Source: Roseobacter insulae
GTDB taxonomy: Bacteria > Pseudomonadota > Alphaproteobacteria > Rhodobacterales > Rhodobacteraceae
Length of the DNA: 64,000 bases
NCBI RefSeq assembly: GCF_019375555.1
Contig: NZ_JAHXDN010000002.1
Coordinates: 124,001-188,000 of the forward strand
Direction of reading: 5' to 3'
The notes below the pieces were generated by a model. That model searched no databases, was not told where the DNA came from, and was given only the letters and a program-made list of their open reading frames with translations. Of the stretch, positions 51,167-59,978 are shown in pieces; positions within the stretch are counted from its first letter, which is position 1, and each line of letters opens with the position of its first letter. Made by a program: the position numbers and the translations under genes.

Positions 51167-51538
51167 ATGGTACATGTCGTTGATGTTCATGTTGGAAAGC
51201 GAATTCGCCAGCGCCGGTGGCTCGTTGGAATGACACAGCAGAAACTTGCAGAATGCGTTGGGATCAAATTCCAGCAGATACAAAAATACGAAACTGGAGC
51301 GAACCGCGTGAGTGCGTCCCGCCTGTGGGACATCGCAGATGCCCTTGAAGTGGACGTTGCGTTTTTCTTCGAGGGTCTGAAAACCGATGACGCGGAAGCG
51401 GCTGCGCAAGATGCGGTACCCGCTGATATGATGGGTGACAAAGAGGCAATGGATCTTGTGCGCTCTTATTATGCGATCCCCGAAAACCAGAGACGTCGTT
51501 TGTTTGAACTGGCGCGCGTCCTGAGCGACGTCGCCTGA
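51167..51538 (+). CDS. XRE family transcriptional regulator
   Basis: The 123-residue product has a Cro/C1-type helix-turn-helix at residues 10-64 (GKRIRQRRWLVGMTQQKLAECVGIKFQQIQKYETGANRVSASRLWDIADAL), then a short acidic linker and a C-terminal helix pair ending ELARVLSDVA. AAGGA precedes the ATG. It has no operon partner on either side, and sits after an AT-rich leader that may carry an attenuator. Similar stand-alone regulators are common in Rhodobacterales; targets are unknown. Confidence 0.88.
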   Translation: MVHVVDVHVGKRIRQRRWLVGMTQQKLAECVGIKFQQIQKYETGANRVSASRLWDIADALEVDVAFFFEGLKTDDAEAAAQDAVPADMMGDKEAMDLVRSYYAIPENQRRRLFELARVLSDVA

Positions 51539-51570
51539 TCCGCCACTCTTTCCAACTGAAGAAACTTTGG

Positions 51571-51595
51571 GCGCGCAGCGAAATTCGCTGCGCGC
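51571..51595. repeat. Perfect GC-rich inverted repeat
   Basis: GCGCGCAGCGAA and its reverse complement flank a single A, giving a 25-nt palindrome 32 nt after the XRE stop codon. There is no T run, so it is not a textbook terminator; it could still end transcription, protect the message or be a protein binding site. Confidence 0.7.
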
Positions 51596-51635
51596 AGCGC
51601 TTGCCTCTGTCGCATCATGCTGGCACCTCTTGTAA

Positions 51636-52454
51636 ATGACCGACGCCCTTCATCCTGCTGCAGTGAACCTTTCCGATATTGACCGAACGGCGCGGCTGTT
51701 GGCCGATGCCGCCAGGGAGGTGATCTTACCCTATTTCAGACATTCCGGTCTTGCCTCGGAAAACAAGCTTGCCGAGGGCTTCGACCCGGTTACGGAGGCG
51801 GACAGGGCGGCGGAACGGGCGATGCGCGCAATCCTGTCCGAGCAGCGCCCCCAAGACGCGATTCTGGGAGAGGAATACGGCAGCACGCCCGGCACATCCG
51901 GCCTGACCTGGGTGCTCGATCCGATCGATGGAACCCGTGGCTTCATCAGCGGCACGCCGACCTGGGGCGTGCTGATCGCGGTCTCCACCGAGGCGGGTCC
52001 GATCTACGGAATGATCGATCAGCCCTATATCGGCGAGCGTTTCATCGGTGCGGAGGACCGTGCCGTCGTTTCCGGACCACGCGGCGAGGTGCTGCTGAAG
52101 ACGCGGTCCACCCGGCATCTCTCCGAGGCGATCATTTTCACGACATTTCCGGAGGTCGGCACCTCGGAAGAAGGCGGGGCGTTTCGCGCTGTCTGCGAGC
52201 ATGTCAAGCTGACGCGGTACGGCATGGATTGTTATGCCTATGCCTTGCTGGCGGCCGGTCAGATTGATCTGGTGATCGAGGCCGGTCTGCAACCCTATGA
52301 CATTCATGCGCCAATTGCCCTGGTGGAAGCTGCCGGGGGCATTGTCACAGATTGGCAGGGTGGCCCCGCGCACGCTGGCGGTCGCGCCATTGCCGCTGCA
52401 AACAGGGACATCCATCAAAAGGCGCTGGACGTGCTGCGGGCGTCCCTCGGATGA
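51636..52454 (+). CDS. hisN: Histidinol-phosphatase, inositol-monophosphatase type
   Basis: The 272-residue product is a member of the magnesium-dependent inositol monophosphatase superfamily. Metal-binding motifs are EGFDPVTEADRAAE (about 47), ILGEEYGS (about 75-82), the signature VLDPIDGTRGFISG (about 91) and PYDIHAPIALVEAAGG near the end. The HisN branch, which removes phosphate from histidinol phosphate, is favoured by the GTRGF variant and by its frequency in alphaproteobacteria. It overlaps the 8-oxoguanine deaminase start by 4 nt, so a nucleotide-related phosphatase role cannot be excluded. Confidence 0.8.
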   Translation: MTDALHPAAVNLSDIDRTARLLADAAREVILPYFRHSGLASENKLAEGFDPVTEADRAAERAMRAILSEQRPQDAILGEEYGSTPGTSGLTWVLDPIDGTRGFISGTPTWGVLIAVSTEAGPIYGMIDQPYIGERFIGAEDRAVVSGPRGEVLLKTRSTRHLSEAIIFTTFPEVGTSEEGGAFRAVCEHVKLTRYGMDCYAYALLAAGQIDLVIEAGLQPYDIHAPIALVEAAGGIVTDWQGGPAHAGGRAIAAANRDIHQKALDVLRASLG

Positions 52455-53791
52455 CCGCGATCTTGATCAGGGGCGCCGCGCATCTGCTGACCATGGACGA
52501 CGCCCGCCGTGAGTTGACGGGTGCCGACGTACTGACGAGGGACGGGGTCATTGCAGAAATCGGTCACGATCTGTCCCATGATGGTCCGGTCATTGATGCC
52601 TCAGGATGTGTTGTGACGCCCGGTCTGGTGAACACGCATCACCACCTTTACCAATCGCTCACGCGGGCCGTTCCGGGCGGTCAGGATGCCTTGCTGTTTG
52701 GCTGGTTGCAGACGCTTTACCCGATCTGGGCACAGTTCACGCCGGAGCATATGTTCACCTCCGCACAGGTCGGTTTGGCGGAACTGGCGCTTTCGGGCTG
52801 CACGATGAGCAGCGATCACCTCTACCTCTTTCCGAACGGAGCACGGCTCGAAGACACCATCCACGCAGCGGCGGAGCTTGGGATAAGGTTCCATCCAACT
52901 CGCGGGGCCATGAGTATCGGCCAGTCCGCGGGAGGGTTGCCGCCGGATGTCCTGGTCGAAGATGAAACTGCCATTCTTGAGGACTGTATCCGCGTTATCG
53001 ACGCCTTCCACGACCCCAAGCCCGATGCGATGTGCCGGGTTGGGGTGGCACCGTGTTCGCCGTTCTCGGTCAGTCGGGACCTGATGCGCGATGCGGCGCT
53101 TTTGGCGCGGGACAAGAAGGTCATGATGCATACGCATCTGGCTGAGAACGACGAGGATATTGCCTATTCGCTCGAAACATTCGGCTGCCGCCCCGGACAA
53201 TATGCGCAGGAGCTGGGCTGGGTCGGGCGGGACGTCTGGCACGCCCATTGTGTCAAACTGGACCCTTCAGAGATTGCGCTCTTCGCCGAAACCGGGACGG
53301 GTGTCGCGCATTGCCCGTGCTCCAACTGCCGCTTGGGCAGTGGCATTGCGCCGGTCACATCCATGCGTGCGGCGGGCGTGCCCGTGGGGCTTGGCGTGGA
53401 CGGGTCGGCCAGCAATGACGCAGGCAATCTGGTGCTGGAGGCGCGACAGGCCATGTTGCTGCAGCGGGTGGCACAGGGCGCGGAGGCGATGAGTGCCCGC
53501 ACGGCGCTGGAAATCGCCACGCGGGGCGGTGCCGATGTCCTGGGCCGCCCGGAATGTGGACGGATCGCCGTGGGGTGCCGCGCCGATATCGCGATTTGGG
53601 ACGTGTCCGGGGTCACGGCGGCGGGCAGCTGGGACCCGGCGGCGTTGTTGTTGGCCGGGCCGACAACCGTGCGCGACCTGATAGTCGAAGGCCGCGCAGT
53701 GGTGCGCGACGGGCAGATCACCACCCTGAACCTGTCGTCGGTGGTGGCACGGCAAAACCGCATGGCGCGCGCACTGCGGGAGGCCATGTGA
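52451..53791 (+). CDS. 8-oxoguanine deaminase
   Basis: This 446-residue metal-dependent amidohydrolase is in the TRZ/ATZ group. Metal ligands and active-site motifs are NTHHHLYQS (H63 and H65), MHTHLAEN, the HAHCVKL segment and GLGVDGSASND. The length, THHHLYQSLTRA and the SSDHLYLFPNG stretch match 8-oxoguanine deaminase, which converts the oxidised base to urate; such proteins are also annotated as hydroxydechloroatrazine hydrolase. The start overlaps the phosphatase stop (ATGA). A guanine deaminase is encoded a short way downstream on the other strand, which fits purine base catabolism. Confidence 0.88.
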   Translation: MTAILIRGAAHLLTMDDARRELTGADVLTRDGVIAEIGHDLSHDGPVIDASGCVVTPGLVNTHHHLYQSLTRAVPGGQDALLFGWLQTLYPIWAQFTPEHMFTSAQVGLAELALSGCTMSSDHLYLFPNGARLEDTIHAAAELGIRFHPTRGAMSIGQSAGGLPPDVLVEDETAILEDCIRVIDAFHDPKPDAMCRVGVAPCSPFSVSRDLMRDAALLARDKKVMMHTHLAENDEDIAYSLETFGCRPGQYAQELGWVGRDVWHAHCVKLDPSEIALFAETGTGVAHCPCSNCRLGSGIAPVTSMRAAGVPVGLGVDGSASNDAGNLVLEARQAMLLQRVAQGAEAMSARTALEIATRGGADVLGRPECGRIAVGCRADIAIWDVSGVTAAGSWDPAALLLAGPTTVRDLIVEGRAVVRDGQITTLNLSSVVARQNRMARALREAM

Positions 53792-54213
53792 AAGCGCTTC
53801 TGATCGCTCTGATCCTTTTGGGTGGCGCCGGTGCCGGGGCGGCGGATACGGCCGCCACCGAGGCCCTGAACAGCTTTCGAGCCGCCAACAACCGTGCTGC
53901 GCTCAGCTACTCTGATCTTCTGGAAACCGCGGCGCTGCGGCATGCGCGCGACATGGCCGCGTGGGAGTTTTTCGATCATCGCGGCAGCGATGGGTCGGAC
54001 GTGGCGCAAAGGGTGTCGCGCACCGGGTACAGATGGTGTGTTGTTGCTGAAAATATTGCCAAGGGGCAGGCGACACTGCAAGAGGTGATGTCCGGTTGGG
54101 CCAATTCCCGCGGTCACAGGCGGAACATGCTGTCGCGCGAGGTCACAGAGTTCGCGCTTGTCGAGGCACCGGGGCGGATCTGGGTCATGGTGCTTGCCGC
54201 CCCCGGCTGCTGA
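53788..54213 (+). CDS. CAP (SCP/PR-1) domain secreted protein
   Basis: This 141-residue protein has a signal peptide (KALLIALILLGGAGAGAA) and then a short CAP domain: ALNSFRAANNRAAL, AALRHARDMAAWEFFDHRGSDG, WCVVAENIAKG and GWANSRGHRRNMLS. The His and Glu residues of the CAP cavity are present. Translation starts at GTG 53788, overlapping the stop of the deaminase gene, with GGGAGG upstream. The role of bacterial CAP proteins is unclear; some act on the cell envelope. Confidence 0.82.
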   Translation: MKALLIALILLGGAGAGAADTAATEALNSFRAANNRAALSYSDLLETAALRHARDMAAWEFFDHRGSDGSDVAQRVSRTGYRWCVVAENIAKGQATLQEVMSGWANSRGHRRNMLSREVTEFALVEAPGRIWVMVLAAPGC

Positions 54214-54238
54214 TCAGATTGCCCCTGCAGCCGCCGCG

Positions 54239-55552
54239 TTAACCCGGCGCCGGTTCCATCGCGACGCGTTTGGCGCCCTTGATCCAGACATCCGCAATTG
54301 CGCGGTCATCGCCCATCATGATCGTAGGGAACACCGCCTCCCAGATGTCGTTCGCCGCGCTGCTGCGTTGCGCAATCGCGGGCGTCGAGGCGAGATCCAG
54401 AATGGTGATGTCGGCCTCCTGTCCCGGCACCAGCGTGCCGATTTGACCGTGCAGGTGCAGGCTGCGGGCGGATCCTGCGGTGGCCAGCCACAGCAATTGC
54501 GCAGGATGCAGCGCCGTGCCGCGCAACTGTGCGATTTCGTAGGCTGCCGCCATCGTGTGCAGCATCGAGAACGACGACCCGCCCCCGGTGTCCGTTGCCA
54601 GCCCCAGTGGGATGCGCCGCGCGGCGAGGCCTGCCACGTCCATCAGCCCCGACCCGATGAAGGTGTTGGAGGTCGGACAGTGTACCAGCGCGGCACCGGC
54701 CTCCGCGATGCGGTCCTTCTCTCTGGGTTCGAGGTGGATTGCATGCCCGTAAACCGCGCGTGGCCCGACCATCCCATGCGCCTCGTAGGTGTCCAGATAG
54801 TCTCGCGCTGCGGGGAAGAGATCCCGCACCCACGCGATCTCGGGCAGTTGCTCGGACAGATGTGTCTGCATCAGACAATCGGGATGCTCGGCCCATAATG
54901 CGCCAAGTGCGCTCAGCTGCTCCGACGTTGACGTGGGAGAAAAACGTGGCGTGATTGCATAGCTGGCGCGCCCCTGACCATGCCATCGCTCCAGAAGCGT
55001 CTTGCTGTCATCATAGGCCGATTGCGCCGTATCGCGCAGTCCCTCCGGTGCATTTCTGTCCATGCAGGTCTTGCCCGCGACTGTCCGCAAGCCCCGCGCC
55101 CCTGCCGCAGTGAAAAACGCATCGACACTGCCCGGATGGATGGTGGCATAGGAACACATTGTTGTCGTGCCGTGATCCAGAGCCAGTTCAAGATACCGCG
55201 CGGCGATGGCCTGCGCATATGCGGGATCACTCAGCCGCATTTCCTCGGGAAAGGTATAGGTGTTCAACCAGTCGATCAGCTGCTTGCCCCAACTGGCGAT
55301 GATGGCCGTCTGTGGGTAGTGCACATGGGCATCGACAAACCCGGGGCAGATCAGGTGGTGCCCGTAATCATGCACCGTCGCATCGGGGTATGCCCGGCGC
55401 AGGAGCCGCGCGTCGCCAAGGTCGGAGATCCGGCCCGCCTCGATAAGCACCGCACCGCCCGAGTTGACGGTGATAACCTCCTCCCAGGGCGTGGTCATCG
55501 GGTTGCCACGGGCCTCGAAAGTCTGGCCGAGAAGGAGCGTTTGCTGTGTCAT
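54239..55552 (-). CDS. guaD: Guanine deaminase
   Basis: This 437-residue zinc amidohydrolase converts guanine to xanthine. Signature motifs are PGFVDAHVHYPQT, MQTHLSEQLPEI, YGHAIHLEP and LATDTGGGSSFSML, the pattern of proteobacterial GuaD. It is convergent with the CAP gene and divergent from mgtE. Together with the 8-oxoguanine deaminase it suggests use or detoxification of purine bases, though no xanthine dehydrogenase of the classical XdhAB type is in the window. Confidence 0.92.
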   Translation of the reverse strand: MTQQTLLLGQTFEARGNPMTTPWEEVITVNSGGAVLIEAGRISDLGDARLLRRAYPDATVHDYGHHLICPGFVDAHVHYPQTAIIASWGKQLIDWLNTYTFPEEMRLSDPAYAQAIAARYLELALDHGTTTMCSYATIHPGSVDAFFTAAGARGLRTVAGKTCMDRNAPEGLRDTAQSAYDDSKTLLERWHGQGRASYAITPRFSPTSTSEQLSALGALWAEHPDCLMQTHLSEQLPEIAWVRDLFPAARDYLDTYEAHGMVGPRAVYGHAIHLEPREKDRIAEAGAALVHCPTSNTFIGSGLMDVAGLAARRIPLGLATDTGGGSSFSMLHTMAAAYEIAQLRGTALHPAQLLWLATAGSARSLHLHGQIGTLVPGQEADITILDLASTPAIAQRSSAANDIWEAVFPTIMMGDDRAIADVWIKGAKRVAMEPAPG

Positions 55553-55660
55553 GCCATCTCTCTAGGCGCTTGGGGCCTGCACGGCAACGGACAAGCGGGG
55601 CGGCATTGTATCCGGCCATGGTGCCGCTTATGGTCCGGCCATACGAAGGGGAGGGCGCCG

Positions 55661-57052
55661 ATGTCAGATCAGACCACAGAGCTGCAGACAGAGACCGAAG
55701 ACGACGCCTATGTCCTCGGTCCCAAGGCGATTGCCGCTATCCTCTACGCGGTGGATATCGAAGATCAGGCCAAGCTGACGGAGCTGATGGAGCCGTTGCA
55801 CGCGGCGGATATCGCTGACCTGCTGGAACAGATCAACGCCTTTGACCGGTCGCGGCTGGTGCGCCTTTATGACCGTGAATTCGACGGTGAAATCCTGTCG
55901 GAACTTGATGAGGCCATCCGCGAGGAGGTCATCGCGGTTCTGACGCCACAGGTCCTGACACAGGCCGTGCGCGACATGGACAGCGACGACGTGGTCGACC
56001 TTGTCGAAGACCTCGAGGACGACCAGCAAGAAGCCATTCTGGACGCGCTTGAAGATGTCGACAGGGCCGCCGTGGAACAGGCGCTTGGCTATCCTGAATA
56101 CTCCGCCGGTCGTCTCATGCAGCGCGAAGTGGTCATGGCGCCGGAGCACTGGACAGTGGGCGAGGCCATCGATTACCTGCGCAGCACGCCCGAAGAAGAG
56201 CTGCCGGACCAGTTTTATCACATCGTGATCGTTGACCCGCGCCTGCATCCGGTGGGAAACGTCACGCTGGGCAAGCTGATGCGCTCGAAACGCGAGACGC
56301 GGCTGATGGATTTGCTGGAGGAAACCTTTCAGATCATCCCGGTGCTGCAGGACGAATCCGACGTTGCTTATGCGTTCAACCAGTATCACCTGATCTCGGC
56401 CCCTGTGGTTGATGACGAAGGGCGTTTGATCGGTGTGATCACCATTGATGATGCGATGGCCGTTCTGGATGAAGAGCATGAAGAGGACATCCTGCGGCTT
56501 GCCGGTGTTGGCGAAGGATCCCTGTCTGATCGGGTGATCGACACCACCAAGCAGCGGTTTCCCTGGCTGGCGGTCAACCTTGTGACGGCCATTGCCGCAA
56601 GTCTCGTGATCGCGCAGTTCGAAGCTGCTCTTGCCCAGATCGTGGCGCTTGCGGTCCTGATGCCGATTGTTGCCTCCATGGGCGGGAATGCCGGAACCCA
56701 GTCGCTGACTGTCGCCGTGCGCGCCATTGCAACCAAGGACCTGACCGGTGCCAACGTCTGGCGGGTGATCCGGCGTGAAGTGCTCGTGGGTCTCATCAAT
56801 GGCATGATTTTTGCCGTGATCATGGGCATTGTCGGTCTCATTTGGTTTGGCTCCCCGGCGCTCGGCTACGTGATTGCGACGGCGATGGTGATCAACCTTG
56901 TTGTGGCGGGCCTTGCGGGGACAGTCATTCCCGTTGTGCTGGACCGTGCGGGCGTTGACCCGGCACTGGCATCGGGGGCATTTGTCACTACCGTGACGGA
57001 CGTCGTTGGCTTTTTTGCCTTTCTGGGGCTGGCGGCGGCGGTGCTGTTATGA
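55661..57052 (+). CDS. mgtE: Magnesium transporter MgtE
   Basis: The 463-residue product is a complete MgtE. It has an acidic N-domain (about 20-130) with repeated helices, a pair of CBS domains (about 145-270, including HPVGNVTLGKLM and APVVDDEGRLIGVITIDDAM), then five helices with the pore signature PIVASMGGNAGTQSLTVAVRAIA. The cytosolic domains close the channel when magnesium is plentiful. The ATG at 55661 follows GGGGAGG; the much longer open frame from 54980 is an artefact. The stop overlaps the next start by ATGA. Confidence 0.95.
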   Translation: MSDQTTELQTETEDDAYVLGPKAIAAILYAVDIEDQAKLTELMEPLHAADIADLLEQINAFDRSRLVRLYDREFDGEILSELDEAIREEVIAVLTPQVLTQAVRDMDSDDVVDLVEDLEDDQQEAILDALEDVDRAAVEQALGYPEYSAGRLMQREVVMAPEHWTVGEAIDYLRSTPEEELPDQFYHIVIVDPRLHPVGNVTLGKLMRSKRETRLMDLLEETFQIIPVLQDESDVAYAFNQYHLISAPVVDDEGRLIGVITIDDAMAVLDEEHEEDILRLAGVGEGSLSDRVIDTTKQRFPWLAVNLVTAIAASLVIAQFEAALAQIVALAVLMPIVASMGGNAGTQSLTVAVRAIATKDLTGANVWRVIRREVLVGLINGMIFAVIMGIVGLIWFGSPALGYVIATAMVINLVVAGLAGTVIPVVLDRAGVDPALASGAFVTTVTDVVGFFAFLGLAAAVLL

Positions 57053-57612
57053 CCGGTCTTCCGGACATCAAGGACGCGGCGCGCAAGGCGGGTTTTGCCC
57101 GTCGCAAATCCGCCCATGCGGAAGACATCGGCACTGGCGCGGGCATCTTGTCCGGTTTGCTGGCAGGATTTCGCGGTGTGCCGCTCTCGGGATACATGCC
57201 CATCAGAACAGAGATTGACCCCATTCCTGCCATGGCCGAGGCTGCGGCCCACGGCCCGGTTGGTATTCCCGTCATCTCGGGCACGGGTAAGCCGCTGCGG
57301 TTCGCGCGATGGGAGCCGGACATGCCGTTGGTCGAGGGGCCTTTCGGTGCCCGCATTCCGGAAAAGCCGGTATTTTTCGAGCCTGAGATTCTGATCGTGC
57401 CGCTTGTGGCCTTCGATGCGACGGGAGGGCGTCTGGGATACGGTGGCGGCTTTTACGACCGCACGCTGGAGCAGCTTCGCGCGAAACGACCCACGCTGGC
57501 CGTTGGCTTTGCCTATGCCACGCAGGAGGCCGAGGCACTGCCGCTGGAGGCGACCGATCAGAAACTGGATATGATCGTCACCGAGGTCGAGGTGATCGAT
57601 CTGCGCCGCTAG
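57049..57612 (+). CDS. 5-formyltetrahydrofolate cyclo-ligase
   Basis: The 187-residue product is an ATP-dependent enzyme that returns 5-formyl-THF to 5,10-methenyl-THF. It carries the C-terminal signature LGYGGGFYDRTL and VGFAYATQ as in the family, and the PLVAFDATGGRLGYG stretch of the active site. It is coupled to mgtE by a 4-nt overlap; the magnesium link is probably incidental although the enzyme needs Mg-ATP. Its stop overlaps the stop of the convergent SDR gene. Confidence 0.92.
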   Translation: MTGLPDIKDAARKAGFARRKSAHAEDIGTGAGILSGLLAGFRGVPLSGYMPIRTEIDPIPAMAEAAAHGPVGIPVISGTGKPLRFARWEPDMPLVEGPFGARIPEKPVFFEPEILIVPLVAFDATGGRLGYGGGFYDRTLEQLRAKRPTLAVGFAYATQEAEALPLEATDQKLDMIVTEVEVIDLRR

Positions 57613-58442
57613 CCTTTTTCGAAGGCGGCGAATGTGTCCGCCCAATCCGGGTGCCACCGTGACAGGGGCGGCCTGTTTTCGACGATGTCTCCCGCGCTCC
57701 ACAGCACCCGCCGCGCATCGATCGCTTCGGTCACCATGTTGTCCGGACAGAGGATATAGAAATCTCCCTTGGCGACACGCGAAAAGAGGTAGCTCACACA
57801 TTCTTCGCTGGTCCACGCACCCTGCGGCTTTTCAGGCATGATGGCGGCGATCATGCCGGTATAGGTGAAACCGGGGACGAACAAATGAGCGTCGATGGAT
57901 GCGCCTGCTTCCCGCAGCTCATGCGCCAGTTGTTCGGTCAGTACCTTCACCGCGGCCTTGGCCGCGTTATACGCCGGGTTGCCCGGTGGCGTCGTGATCC
58001 CCTGTTTGGAGCCGGTATTGATCACGGCTGCGGGGCGCGCGGCAGCGATCATACGGGGCACAAAAGCCTGAACGCCGTTCAGAATACCAAAGAAATTGAC
58101 ATCAAATGTTTTGCGCCAGGCATCGGGGTTTTCCCATGTCGAAGAGCTGATCCCGATGCCTGCGTTGTTCATGACCACGGCGACCTCGCCCAGATCAAAT
58201 GCCCTGTCGGCAAGAGCGTTTACCGCAGCGGCATCGGAGACATCGGTCACATGCGTGTGTACCTTGGCGCCCGCGTCTGACAGATCCGCTGCGGCGCGGG
58301 ACAAGGCGGCGTCGTCGACATCGGCCAGAAGCAGGTCAAACCCCTTGTTGGCAAGATGTTGCGCGGAGGCGAAACCCACGCCGCTTGCACCACCCGTGAT
58401 AACGGCCAAACCACCTGCTGCTTCAATGTCGTCCCACGCCAT
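57609..58442 (-). CDS. SDR family oxidoreductase
   Basis: The 277-residue NAD(P)-dependent short-chain dehydrogenase has TGGASGVGFASA (cofactor site, residues 16-27), NNAGIGI (about 92), the catalytic Ser in NTGSKQG (about 143) and Tyr-x3-Lys in AYNAAKAA (about 157-161). A Rossmann fold and cytoplasmic location follow from the family. The C-terminus after residue 190 is longer than in minimal SDRs and contains a probable substrate lid. It is convergent with the cyclo-ligase gene and divergent from the ankyrin gene. Substrate unknown. Confidence 0.9.
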   Translation of the reverse strand: MAWDDIEAAGGLAVITGGASGVGFASAQHLANKGFDLLLADVDDAALSRAAADLSDAGAKVHTHVTDVSDAAAVNALADRAFDLGEVAVVMNNAGIGISSSTWENPDAWRKTFDVNFFGILNGVQAFVPRMIAAARPAAVINTGSKQGITTPPGNPAYNAAKAAVKVLTEQLAHELREAGASIDAHLFVPGFTYTGMIAAIMPEKPQGAWTSEECVSYLFSRVAKGDFYILCPDNMVTEAIDARRVLWSAGDIVENRPPLSRWHPDWADTFAAFEKG

Positions 58443-58578
58443 GTCATTGTTCTCCCTTAGCTGTGATCGCAGTGTAGCCTGCCGTGCGTCCGATCCCTAT
58501 GGCAATTCGCGCCAAATGACTTGTGCTGGTCCGTTTCACAGGTAACCTGCCCGGTACCAATCAGTAGGACGCCAAAAG

Positions 58579-59103
58579 ATGACGAATGCGCAAAGCCGCG
58601 GGAATGCTCTGCTGGCGATATTGTCGGGCAATGACCCGGTGCAGATCGCAGATCTTGACGTCGCGCATTGCGTTCAGTTCGCGTCACTGGATCCCGAAAC
58701 CCAGCAGGAGTGGTTGCACCACGTGATCAATGCCGGTGCGCTGGCGGGTCTTGACTGGATGATTGCCCGAAACGTGCCGCTGTCTGTCTGTGACACATGC
58801 GGTTATACCCCTATACTCGCAGCACTCGAACTGGATGAGCCGCTGCGCTATGCCGTGATGGAGCGGCTGATTGCGGGGGGTGCCGATGTCGATGCACACG
58901 GGTTTAACGATTGGACACCGCTGCACAAGGCCGCTGCCGCCAACGACCTCAAGGCGCTGCGCTTGTTGCTTGATGCCGGCGCGGACCGGTCGCGCAAGAC
59001 CCGCATCGACGATCTGGCGACGCCGGAAGAAGAAGCGCGCATGCTCGGCCAACAGGCTGCAGCCGCATTTCTGGCCGACTACACAGGCAGCGCTGACGCC
59101 TAG
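58579..59103 (+). CDS. Ankyrin repeat protein
   Basis: The 174-residue product has ankyrin-type repeats, clearest at GYTPILAALELDEPLRYAVMERLIAGGADVDAHGF (about 75-109) and DWTPLHKAAAANDLKALRLLLDAGADRSRK (about 110-142). No signal peptide or membrane segment is visible, so it is probably a cytoplasmic protein-protein binding module. It is not obviously part of an operon; the YmdB-type gene starts 62 nt downstream on the same strand. Confidence 0.82.
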   Translation: MTNAQSRGNALLAILSGNDPVQIADLDVAHCVQFASLDPETQQEWLHHVINAGALAGLDWMIARNVPLSVCDTCGYTPILAALELDEPLRYAVMERLIAGGADVDAHGFNDWTPLHKAAAANDLKALRLLLDAGADRSRKTRIDDLATPEEEARMLGQQAAAAFLADYTGSADA

Positions 59104-59165
59104 ATCCGCGCATTAATCTGAGACTGGCCCTTGCCCTGCGCCATTCCGAAGCCTAGGCATCGCAT

Positions 59166-59978
59166 ATGAAGATACTGTTTCTCGGAGATATCATGGGCCG
59201 CGCCGGGCGGCGGGCGATCGTGGAGAACCTGCCGCGGCTGCGCACGGAGTGGAAGCTCGATTTCGTCGTTGTGAACGGCGAAAACGCCACGTCGGGCGCG
59301 GGGTTGAGCGGGGCCCATGCCAAAACGCTGCTGGAGGCGGGTATCGACTGCCTGACGCTGGGCGACCATGCCTTTGATCAGAAGGATATGCTGCGGTTCA
59401 TCGAGCAGGAACCACGGGTAATCCGGCCGCTGAACTTCTCCAAGGCCGCCCCGGGCAAGGGCGCGCGTCTCTTCACTTCCAGGAATGGCCGCAAGGTACT
59501 GGTGACGCAGGTGCTCGGGCAGGTCTTCATGAAACGCCCGTTTGACGATCCGTTCTCCTCGCTGGAACCGATGCTGAAGTCGCATCCATTGGGCGGCATG
59601 GCGCAGGCGGTGATCGTCGATGTGCATTGCGAGGCGACGTCGGAGAAAATGGCGATGGGCCATTTCTGTGACGGCCGTGCCAGCCTTGTTGTTGGCACAC
59701 ATACACATGTGCCCACCGCCGATGCGATGATCATGCCCCGGGGCACCGGGTATCTGACCGACGCGGGCATGTGCGGCGATTATAACTCCGTCATCGGCAT
59801 GGATAAGGCAGAGCCCCTGCGGCGCTTTCTGACGGGCATGCCAAAGGAACGTTTCACACCCGCGAACGGCGATGCCACCTTGTCCGGCGTCTACCTGGAG
59901 ACCGATGACCGCACGGGCGTTGCCACGCGCATTGCCATGGTGCGCAACGGCGGGCTGCTGGAGGCCGCCGTTCCGTGA
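59166..59978 (+). CDS. TIGR00282/YmdB-type metallophosphoesterase
   Basis: The 270-residue enzyme has the di-metal phosphoesterase set of the YmdB family: FLGDIMGRAGR (D8), VVNGENAT, GDHAFDQKD, VDVHCEATSEKMAMGHFCDGR and GTHTHVPTADAMI. YmdB of Bacillus hydrolyses cyclic nucleotides such as 2',3'-cAMP. The length and motif spacing are typical. The final codons overlap the GTG start of the DMT transporter gene by 4 nt. Confidence 0.92.
   Translation: MKILFLGDIMGRAGRRAIVENLPRLRTEWKLDFVVVNGENATSGAGLSGAHAKTLLEAGIDCLTLGDHAFDQKDMLRFIEQEPRVIRPLNFSKAAPGKGARLFTSRNGRKVLVTQVLGQVFMKRPFDDPFSSLEPMLKSHPLGGMAQAVIVDVHCEATSEKMAMGHFCDGRASLVVGTHTHVPTADAMIMPRGTGYLTDAGMCGDYNSVIGMDKAEPLRRFLTGMPKERFTPANGDATLSGVYLETDDRTGVATRIAMVRNGGLLEAAVP

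Noticed and set aside
54980-55660. Extended N-terminus for MgtE
   Set aside because: The extension overlaps guanine deaminase in antisense and the ATG at 55661 has a strong ribosome site and the normal protein start.
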